Shown here: piece after piece, positions 27,803 to 35,401 of the stretch
How the letters are laid out: every line of letters starts with the position of its first letter
Position numbering within the stretch: position 1 is the stretch's first letter
Assembly: GCA_910578515.1 (NCBI GenBank)
Contig: CAJTQR010000005.1
Span: 186,001-250,000 of the forward strand
DNA from: an uncultured Duncaniella sp.
GTDB taxonomy: Bacteria; Bacteroidota; Bacteroidia; Bacteroidales; Muribaculaceae
Direction: 5' to 3'
Length of the DNA stretch: 64,000 nt
Made by a program: the position numbers and the translations under genes
The notes under the pieces: generated by a model
Seen by the model: the letters and a program-made list of their open reading frames with translations, nothing else
Databases searched by the model: none
What the model was told of the DNA's origin: nothing

Positions 27803-30800
27803 TTAGAGAGTGAGATTCAATCCAAAAGTCCAGATTCTCGGGGTGATGGCGTTGGTGAGAGGGTCAGTATGACGCCATCCTGAGATTACAAATGCATTGT
27901 CGACGTTAACGCTCAGACGGAGTGTTTCAACATTGAATTTGCGGGTTAATTTCTGTGGGAAAAGGTAAGATAATGCCATGTTCTGCATTCTCACATAGTT
28001 ACGGCTTTCGTAAATATTTACCCCCGGGCTATCGATATTTGAACCTAAGCGGGCATATTTATTGCTTTGCTTCCAAGGTGTCCAGTACTCGTTCCAACGA
28101 GAGTTGGAGGTATTGAAGAAGCGGTTGTTTTCATTACGTGCCACATTGTCCACGCCGAGCCAGTCAAATTCACCACGGAGTGTGAATGAGAAATTAAGAC
28201 ATTTGAAAAGATTCAAGTTGCTATTGAATGTCATGCGGTGTTTCGGTAGACGAGAGCCGAGCCATACCTTATCCTTTTCATTAACCTTACCGTCGCCATT
28301 TACATCGAGCAGACGAGGGTCGCCAGGCTGTTTGCCATACTTGGCCGCTTCAAATTCCTCGCCAAGCTGCCAGATACCGATGAACTTGTAGTCGTAAATC
28401 TCATCGATACCATGACCGATGTACCAGCCGTTCTTCACATCATCGTCTTCGCGCTGACCAATTACATTTCCGTTTGCATCAAGCACGTCAACCATGTTTC
28501 CGTAAAGATGCTTGATTTCATTATGGTTGTGAGAGTAGGTAAGGGTAGTGGTCCAGTTCACATTCGGAAGCTGGAGATTCACACTTGAAATTGAGATTTC
28601 AGCACCTCTGTTGGCGATTTCACCAAGATTGGACGCTATGGTTCCGTAGCCTGAGATTTCGGGCATTGCGCGGTCCATCAGCAAATCGTTAGTTTTGTTC
28701 TTATATACCTCAATTGAACCATTCAATCTGCTGTTAAGGAAGGCGAAGTCAAGACCCCAGTTCCAACCTGTTGTTGTCTCCCATTTCAAGTCGCGGTTTG
28801 CGAGGCTTGATGGATACACACCCTTGTAGTTCTCACCTCCTTGAATAACATTTGTGATGGTCAGACGAGAGAATGCAGCATAGCGACCAATGTCTCGGTT
28901 ACCTGTCTGTCCCCATGACACACGAAGTTTTAAATTATTAAGCCATGATATGTCTCTCAGGAATTTTTCCTCGCTTAGACGCCAACCTCCTGCGAATGTC
29001 CAGAAGGTACCGTAAGGATTGTTCTGACCGAACGCTGAGAAGCCGTCGCGTCGCACAGAACCAGTGAGGAGATAGCGGTCCATGAGAGAGTAATTCAATC
29101 GCCACAAAAGACCGTTGCCGGTTTGCATTTCATCATTTGATGTTACGGTGGGCACTACGCCTGCCTGTATGGCATGGAAACCGAGGTTGCCGTTAGGCTG
29201 GAAACCTTGATTGTTACCCTGTGAACTCCAGCTTTGGAATTTTTCAGCTGTGTAGACAAATGTGAAATCGAAATTGTGGATATCAGCGAAACTCTTGTTC
29301 CATTTCAACATATTATCGATGGTCCATTCATAGTCAGAATATTCGTGACGCTTGGCGCTGCCTCCTTCTACCTGTCCGGGCACTATGTCGGATGTATAGT
29401 AGTAATCCTTAAGCATTCCGTAGCGGATATTATATGTGGTCTGCCATGAGAAACCGTAGGGTAGGGTGACTTTTGCAAAGATAGAAGTGTTGAGATTCCA
29501 GTAACGGTAGAATTTATCATTTACATAGTGGGCAAGGAAGGGATTTGAAAGACGGTTGTCATCCCAGGGACGCACTTTGATAGACCCATCCTCTTCATAC
29601 ATGCTTCCAAATGGGCTCATGCTTCTGGCTGCGCTACCGTCAACGGCAATTTCATCAGAACCTTTATGTGTGAACTGTGAGTTGGTACCGATATTGAGCC
29701 AGTCAGCCACTTTAACGTCAAGATTGACGCGCATACGGGTTGCTCTAAATTGGTCGCCCACAAGAATACCCTCGTTTTTGGTGTGTCCTAATGACATGTA
29801 GTAATTCGTTCTTGATGTCTTACCTGACACTGAGCCGGTATAATCCTGTCGGAAGCCTTTCTGATAAGCGAGGTCTACCCAATCGGTTACTTTACCTGCT
29901 TTGTAATTCTCTACTTCTATGGGATTGAATTCAAGTCGTTGCATCCATGTTTCGATGTAGTCACCGGAGAATGACGGGTCGTAAGCTGCCCATTGCTCCT
30001 GAGTCACACCTTCAGGAAGATTCATAGGATTATCATAGTAGCCTGTGCCTTTCTGCTGTGCGCCAGGTTTGAAATAATCTATAGTTTTGAAGTAGTCACT
30101 TCGACGCTGCATGTATTGGTCGGCTGTAGGCATTTCCGGCATGAAAGTAGCTTCGGCGAAACCGAGTTTTGTGCTTACAGTTACCGATGGTTTGTCGGAT
30201 GAACCGCGTTTCGTGCTTATGATAATTACACCGGCTGAACCTTTCGAACCGTATACAGCAGTTGAGCTTGCATCCTTGAGTACGTCGATGCTCTCGATGT
30301 CACTCGGATTCACATCCTCAATATTGCCGTAGAAAATTACACCATCAAGTACAATCAGAGGTGATGAGTTAGCCTTGAGTGATTGCTGTCCACGAATCAT
30401 GAGGTTAGAGGCGCCACCGCCTGCACCTGTTGAGGGAGTGATGTTGACACCGGGCACTGTTCCGACAAGGAAGTCGAGTGCATTTGTCGCGGTGCGGTTT
30501 TTCAATACTTCCTCACCAACATGAGCCACCGCTCCTGTTAGGTCTTTTCTTTTCATCGAGCCGTAGCCGATTACCACAACATCATCGAGCATAAGTGCGT
30601 CTTCTTCCAGAGTTACGTCAAGTTTATTTACTCCGGCTCCGATTGCACGCTCCTCGGTTCGATAACCGATATATGAGAAGAGCAATGTTACTTTTTTGTC
30701 AGGAACTCGCAGTGAATACTTTCCATCGATGTCCGTGATGGTAGCAATGTTCTGGTCGTCCTTTACTCTTACTGTCGCACCGATGATGGCTTCACCGGAA

Positions 30801-30937
30801 TTATCGACTACAACACCGGTCACAAGGCGCCCGTTAGAAGTCTGCGCCTGGACTTGTGAAAAGCCAACAAAAATCAAGATTACAATCAGTATCCTAATTC
30901 TGGCTTGAGAAATGAATTCTGAAATCCTTTGTTTCAT
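27803..30937 (-). CDS. SusC/RagA-family TonB-dependent glycan transporter
   Basis: 1044 residues from the ATG at 30937; upstream in-frame codons overlap the promoter. After a signal peptide ending VQAQ there is a carboxypeptidase-D-like regulatory domain (VTGVVVDNSGEAIIGATVRV), the LDDVVVIGYGSMKRKDLTGA signature before the plug, a plug domain with LIVLDGV and SAGVIIISTKRG, then a 22-strand-type barrel ending FGLNLTL. It imports oligosaccharides with SusD using TonB energy. It is the first gene of an eight-gene operon in which all gaps are under 50 bp. Confidence 0.96.
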   Translation of the reverse strand: MKQRISEFISQARIRILIVILIFVGFSQVQAQTSNGRLVTGVVVDNSGEAIIGATVRVKDDQNIATITDIDGKYSLRVPDKKVTLLFSYIGYRTEERAIGAGVNKLDVTLEEDALMLDDVVVIGYGSMKRKDLTGAVAHVGEEVLKNRTATNALDFLVGTVPGVNITPSTGAGGGASNLMIRGQQSLKANSSPLIVLDGVIFYGNIEDVNPSDIESIDVLKDASSTAVYGSKGSAGVIIISTKRGSSDKPSVTVSTKLGFAEATFMPEMPTADQYMQRRSDYFKTIDYFKPGAQQKGTGYYDNPMNLPEGVTQEQWAAYDPSFSGDYIETWMQRLEFNPIEVENYKAGKVTDWVDLAYQKGFRQDYTGSVSGKTSRTNYYMSLGHTKNEGILVGDQFRATRMRVNLDVKVADWLNIGTNSQFTHKGSDEIAVDGSAARSMSPFGSMYEEDGSIKVRPWDDNRLSNPFLAHYVNDKFYRYWNLNTSIFAKVTLPYGFSWQTTYNIRYGMLKDYYYTSDIVPGQVEGGSAKRHEYSDYEWTIDNMLKWNKSFADIHNFDFTFVYTAEKFQSWSSQGNNQGFQPNGNLGFHAIQAGVVPTVTSNDEMQTGNGLLWRLNYSLMDRYLLTGSVRRDGFSAFGQNNPYGTFWTFAGGWRLSEEKFLRDISWLNNLKLRVSWGQTGNRDIGRYAAFSRLTITNVIQGGENYKGVYPSSLANRDLKWETTTGWNWGLDFAFLNSRLNGSIEVYKNKTNDLLMDRAMPEISGYGTIASNLGEIANRGAEISISSVNLQLPNVNWTTTLTYSHNHNEIKHLYGNMVDVLDANGNVIGQREDDDVKNGWYIGHGIDEIYDYKFIGIWQLGEEFEAAKYGKQPGDPRLLDVNGDGKVNEKDKVWLGSRLPKHRMTFNSNLNLFKCLNFSFTLRGEFDWLGVDNVARNENNRFFNTSNSRWNEYWTPWKQSNKYARLGSNIDSPGVNIYESRNYVRMQNMALSYLFPQKLTRKFNVETLRLSVNVDNAFVISGWRHTDPLTNAITPRIWTFGLNLTL

Positions 30938-30993
30938 GATATGATAATAAATTGGTGTCGAATTAAAACGTGAGTTTCTTTTGAAACGCATAG

Positions 30994-31059
30994 CAAAAGT
31001 ACCCAATTCAAGGTTCAAACAATAGAATTACTTTCCCGAAAAACCGAAAAAATGTCTCA
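30994..31059 (-). promoter_or_regulatory. SusC operon promoter with candidate HTCS site
   Basis: On the minus strand the -7 box TACTTTTG lies at 31001-30994, with no good -33 TTTG, as expected for an activated promoter. The hexamer TGAGAC lies at 31059-31054, 52 bp upstream of the box. The same hexamer and the same 52-bp distance occur in front of the HTCS gene itself. The predicted mRNA leader is about 50 bases. Confidence 0.55.
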
Positions 31060-31173
31060 AATTATAGTGAACAGAAATGTAAATCGCTTATCTGACACAA
31101 TTTTACAATTTAAGCACTTTCGTAGGGTAATTCTGTCAGTAGTTTTTTATTGTCTGTAATGTTTGATGAAAAG

Positions 31174-31214
31174 TAGGTCTGATTTAAAATGTTTGGATAT
31201 TTAAATCAGACCTA
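31174..31214 (-). terminator. Terminator of the GH2-to-GH115 operon
   Basis: A perfect 15-bp stem (TAGGTCTGATTTAAA at 31174-31188 and its complement at 31200-31214) with an 11-base loop, then CTTTTC on the minus strand. It lies 57 bp after the GH115 stop and before the SusC promoter, in the 333-bp gap between the two operons, which holds nothing else. Confidence 0.75.
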
Positions 31215-31270
31215 TCTTCCATAACCATAATTACAATTATCTACCTATATATTTGCTGCTGTCACTATTG

Positions 31271-34240
31271 TTATTTACCTGTATTGTCAGCTATGTCAGC
31301 TAATGTGGGGGTAGGACCAAGATACGACCTTTTCAGTCCCCCGAAATCCAGAACAATCTTCTGAATGACTGTGCCAGCATCGCCACATACTATCTTTAAT
31401 GTGTGCTTTCCTGGCTTGTCAACATGGAGGGTGGTCTTATTGATGCGGCAGTTTTTCAGCGCGCTCTCATACCATATCTGTGCATATTCAACTGATGAAG
31501 TTGATGGGTTCATTACCGGACCCTCGTCGATACACACACCATATTTTGTTTCTGAATTGGTTGCTTCATGACCAGCATAACCTCTGTCTTTGCTTAGGGT
31601 AAATGTGGGGAGTACATAGGTGTAGACATCTACAGAACCCTGGTCGAAAGTATAGAAGTCATATTCCAGACGGGGTGTTTCTCTACCAGCGGTGCGCTGT
31701 GGCGCAGCTATAGGATTGCCCATTTGTACTGCGAAATTCTCAAAACCCATGTAGGGGGCGACGGTCATTTTGATAGCATCGTTTTCTTTCTTGCGGTGGA
31801 AGCCGGCTGCATCAATCGATACATAACCGTTGTTCTCAACATAAATGGAATCGATATCAGCCATAACAGATGCCTCGGGACTGAAAGTTGACACAAGGAC
31901 TTTCTGATGGTCGCCATTGTCAGCTATGATGTCAATCCATCCTTCGGCAGTTTCACCGGCAGGAACTTTGCTCCAGTCAATTGATACTTCTACACGTTCA
32001 TCGTCAGAAGCGCCGGTTGACTTGGAGAGTTGAATCCATTTATCGGAAGTTTTTGCATTCCATTTTAGAGGTTTCTTACCTTTATTGAATACATCAACAT
32101 AATATGTGCGGTTTAGATATTTATTGAAAGTCGGTAGGAAATGGTAGCTACCGCGACCTTTTAGACCATCTTCTTCCTCAGCCATCACTCCGAGTGAGGC
32201 GTAGTCTGAAAGCTCAGGTTCACGCAATTTGGGCAATTCGAAGTAGGCCGCTGCAAAACCCTGTTTCATGGTCATGATGTGGTCCCATTTGCCACCAAGT
32301 AGAGAATTGTAGCCTTTGGTTATTATATCAAGACTGTCATAGCACTGTTTGGCTGATTCGGCGTATCGTCCGGCAGAAGCACGACCCTGCTCGGTGAACC
32401 AACGGTTCTGTTGTCCGTCAAGTACCATACGATTGAGTAGTTCGCATCCCTTTACAGGATAGTAGAGAGCTTGATAGAAACAAGCTTTCTTATCTTCGGG
32501 AAGTTTGGCGTAAATATCGTCGACTATTGTGCCGATACGTCGGTACTCAGCTAAGCGGCGGTCTATCTCACGGTAATTGGTGATTGAGAAATCAGTATCT
32601 GTGTTTCGTTCTCGACCATGCTTGTCAGTAGCCCACTGATATCCCCAGCCCATGAATTCAGGACGACGGGAGAATGCCATGCGGTAGAATCCATCGCAAA
32701 CATCGCTATATTTATCTGCATACTTGTCACCGAGCATTGAGCAAAGCCATTCGGTTCGATAGTTGGCTGCGCGGTTGAAATCAAATGAGTCTATGTCATA
32801 ACCCATGGTCAAGAAGAGGTCCACGGCAAACTCACACGACTTGATGTCACCAGCATTGAGTAGCCAGATGCGGTCAGCGGTCATGTCGTAAGCTTTGCGG
32901 AGTTCTTCATACATTATTGTGGGTGAGGCGGTGTGCATCCACAAGTGGTCATGAGGTTTCCCGAGATATGATGCATGGTAGTATACACCTGAACGACCTG
33001 AACGACTCTGTTCTTTCGGGCTGCTCAAACGTTTCATGTATCCATAGTTGTCATCCGGCCAGATAATTGTCACATCATCCGGAAGAGTAAGACCCTGGTC
33101 ATATACGTCAAGCACTTCCTTATAAGGAGTGAATGCCTGAGGAATTTCCTCAGCTGGCTTACCTGTCTGTTCAACAATCATCTGACGCTGAGCCATCAAT
33201 GCATCCTTGAGCATAAGCATTCGTTCATGCATGTCGTTGCTTGCATTCATGGCGCGGTCATGAAGTCCGCGCAGTGCTAGGGTGTAGACATTTTCATATG
33301 GTGCAAGCTCCTTAGCTCGTGCATTAAGCACACTGTCAACGCTTGCACGGTTGTTGATATAGTCCCATTCTCCATATTCTTTACGATGCCATTCGCTGGC
33401 GGTATTAAGAAGCAACGGTTCACAATGTGATGAGCCCATTACGATACCATATCTGTCGGCTACCTCGCGGTTCTCTGGAATGGTATGGAATGCGGTGGAT
33501 GCCTCATGCATGGCGGGACAAAGGTAGTTAGCTTGCAAACGAAGCAGTAATTCACATACTTTCTCATAGGTCTTGGGACCAATGTTTCCAAGCTCTTTTT
33601 CATAATTGTTCTTTGCCCAACGGAGCAGACCCCAGTCCTCATCGTTGATAAATATACCGCGGTACCTCACAGAAGGAATTTTAGATGTATATTTGTCAAC
33701 CTTAAGGTTCACGGCATCTTTGTGGGTTACAGGTGCATCCATCCACCAGTACCAGGGAGATACCCCGATTGCCTTGGAGATGGATAGAATACCGTAAGCT
33801 GTGCCTCTGCGGTCATTACCTACTATTACGAGAGCTTTATCAACACCTTTTACCGGTTTATTCACGATTTGCACCAGATACTGTTCATAGCCGTTCTTTA
33901 GTGATGATACGTCTATCTTTTTATTCTTAACCATCTCATCAATCAGCTTGCTCTGACCGAGAGTACCCGCAATGATACATTGCTTTTGCCCCTTTATGGC
34001 AGTAAGGGATATTTCTGGCTTTTTGCCAGTGACGGTCTTAATGTCGTTGGCAAGTAGCTCGGCGGCGGTTGCCACTACCTTATGGTCAGACTGGTCGTAG
34101 CAGATACCTGAGATTGAGCTTTGGTTGACTAATGGGAATATGTCGGCACCCTTACCTTTGTCAGCTAAACTCACCTGCGCAATGCTGGCAGGTGCTGTAA
34201 ATAGTACAGCTGCCGCTAATATTTGTTTTATTGACTTCAT
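31271..34240 (-). CDS. GH115 alpha-glucuronidase, secreted
   Basis: 989 residues from the ATG at 34240, with a signal peptide ending SIAQ; an in-frame start 14 codons earlier would overlap the previous gene. GH115 enzymes release glucuronic or 4-O-methylglucuronic acid from xylan or arabinogalactan side chains. Diagnostic segments are GIFINDEDWGLLRWAKNN (about 195-215), LQANYLCPAMHEAS, YGIVMGSSHCEPLL, IIWPDDNYGYMKRLS and GVYYHASYLGKPHDHLW. The last ~200 residues form the beta-sandwich domain (DKWIQLSKSTG and after). It is 11 bp downstream of the second GH105 gene and is the last gene of its operon. Confidence 0.93.
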   Translation of the reverse strand: MKSIKQILAAAVLFTAPASIAQVSLADKGKGADIFPLVNQSSISGICYDQSDHKVVATAAELLANDIKTVTGKKPEISLTAIKGQKQCIIAGTLGQSKLIDEMVKNKKIDVSSLKNGYEQYLVQIVNKPVKGVDKALVIVGNDRRGTAYGILSISKAIGVSPWYWWMDAPVTHKDAVNLKVDKYTSKIPSVRYRGIFINDEDWGLLRWAKNNYEKELGNIGPKTYEKVCELLLRLQANYLCPAMHEASTAFHTIPENREVADRYGIVMGSSHCEPLLLNTASEWHRKEYGEWDYINNRASVDSVLNARAKELAPYENVYTLALRGLHDRAMNASNDMHERMLMLKDALMAQRQMIVEQTGKPAEEIPQAFTPYKEVLDVYDQGLTLPDDVTIIWPDDNYGYMKRLSSPKEQSRSGRSGVYYHASYLGKPHDHLWMHTASPTIMYEELRKAYDMTADRIWLLNAGDIKSCEFAVDLFLTMGYDIDSFDFNRAANYRTEWLCSMLGDKYADKYSDVCDGFYRMAFSRRPEFMGWGYQWATDKHGRERNTDTDFSITNYREIDRRLAEYRRIGTIVDDIYAKLPEDKKACFYQALYYPVKGCELLNRMVLDGQQNRWFTEQGRASAGRYAESAKQCYDSLDIITKGYNSLLGGKWDHIMTMKQGFAAAYFELPKLREPELSDYASLGVMAEEEDGLKGRGSYHFLPTFNKYLNRTYYVDVFNKGKKPLKWNAKTSDKWIQLSKSTGASDDERVEVSIDWSKVPAGETAEGWIDIIADNGDHQKVLVSTFSPEASVMADIDSIYVENNGYVSIDAAGFHRKKENDAIKMTVAPYMGFENFAVQMGNPIAAPQRTAGRETPRLEYDFYTFDQGSVDVYTYVLPTFTLSKDRGYAGHEATNSETKYGVCIDEGPVMNPSTSSVEYAQIWYESALKNCRINKTTLHVDKPGKHTLKIVCGDAGTVIQKIVLDFGGLKRSYLGPTPTLADIADNTGK

Positions 34241-34251
34241 AATCTGCTGAA

Positions 34252-35358
34252 TTATTTTTCCATCAGTGCAGCCACACACCACAGGTATGGACCCTGTGCA
34301 TGATAATCACCTGTACGACGTGGGCGGTCATAATAATATTGTTTGTCATTCTTTTTGTTGGTGCCTACACAGATTTCACGCACCTGATTTTTCTCAGTGA
34401 GATAGTCTACGAGCGCTAACCATGCTTTGCGGGCAGCCGGTCCATATTCCTTTGCATCGAGCCAACCGTTTTTAACACCGTTTATGAAAGCATAAGTAAA
34501 CATGGCTGAACCTGAGGTCTCTGTCCACCAGTCGGGTTCATCAATAAGTTGATTCCATAACCCTTCTTTATTTTGATATTTTTTCAAGCTTTCCATCATT
34601 GTAAGGTAACCTTTCATGATTCGTGGACGGTCCTTATGGTCCTTGGGGAGACATTTGAGAATCTCAGTCATGCCGGCTGCCATCCAGCCATTTCCTCGTC
34701 CCCAGTAATAGGGAACATCGGGAGCGTGATAGAAGAGACCGTTAGGACGCTGAAGTTCATCAAGGTATTTCACCATTTCGCGGGCAGTGCGGTCAAGATA
34801 TTTCATATCACCTGTAGCATGATAAGCCTGAGTCTGTACCACAGGAATCATGTACATATCATCAATCCATAAACGGGTCTGCCATGAGTATCCATCGTTT
34901 GCCCAAGCCTTCTGCTCATCGGTGGCATCAGCAGGTACTTCCCACTGGGTATCGGCATAGGGGAGACCCAACTCTTTATAGCGATTGTCGCCGGTCACAT
35001 TATAGAGCCATAGCGGTAAACTTCCGAACATGTTTACATCTACATGGTTCATGATGGGGAGCAACTTGGATTCTTCATTGAATAGGTGTTCAAAGCGACG
35101 CTGAAGTAGATTCATCAGAGACTTATCTTTTGAAAGAGTAGCATAACGTATTGCTCCGTTCCAATAGAATGTTTCCGGATAACCAATCCATTTGCCTATA
35201 TGGAGGGCATGGTTCTCGGTAACGAAACGATAAGCCATACGGCGTCCTACTTCTTCAGGTGTATATCCTTCAGGAAAGTTTTTCAACATGCTTTTCTGTG
35301 CCATGGCAAATTGCATTGGCAGAAGCATTAATAATGCAATGATTAGTTTCTTTGTCAT
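34252..35358 (-). CDS. GH105 unsaturated uronyl hydrolase (second copy)
   Basis: 368 residues from the ATG at 35358; the longer frame upstream overlaps the FAD/GH130 gene and has a lysine-rich non-signal start, so it is rejected. A signal peptide ends MAQK. As in the first copy it has HVDVNMFGSLPLWLYNVT, TRLWIDDMYMIPVVQTQA (about 160-177) and PYYWGRGNGWMAAGMTEIL. The two copies are close paralogues, one in each PUL operon, which suggests separate unsaturated uronic-acid substrates or different induction timing (inference). Confidence 0.93.
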   Translation of the reverse strand: MTKKLIIALLMLLPMQFAMAQKSMLKNFPEGYTPEEVGRRMAYRFVTENHALHIGKWIGYPETFYWNGAIRYATLSKDKSLMNLLQRRFEHLFNEESKLLPIMNHVDVNMFGSLPLWLYNVTGDNRYKELGLPYADTQWEVPADATDEQKAWANDGYSWQTRLWIDDMYMIPVVQTQAYHATGDMKYLDRTAREMVKYLDELQRPNGLFYHAPDVPYYWGRGNGWMAAGMTEILKCLPKDHKDRPRIMKGYLTMMESLKKYQNKEGLWNQLIDEPDWWTETSGSAMFTYAFINGVKNGWLDAKEYGPAARKAWLALVDYLTEKNQVREICVGTNKKNDKQYYYDRPRRTGDYHAQGPYLWCVAALMEK

Positions 35359-35401
35359 AATGATTTTTATTGATTTGATTATTTTTTTATTTTTTGCAGG
35401 T

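Noticed and set aside
21788..31188. Shared 12-mer AGGTCTGATTTA (near 21789 and at 31175)
   Set aside because: The second copy is part of a terminator stem and the first has no partner arm, so a functional link is not supported.
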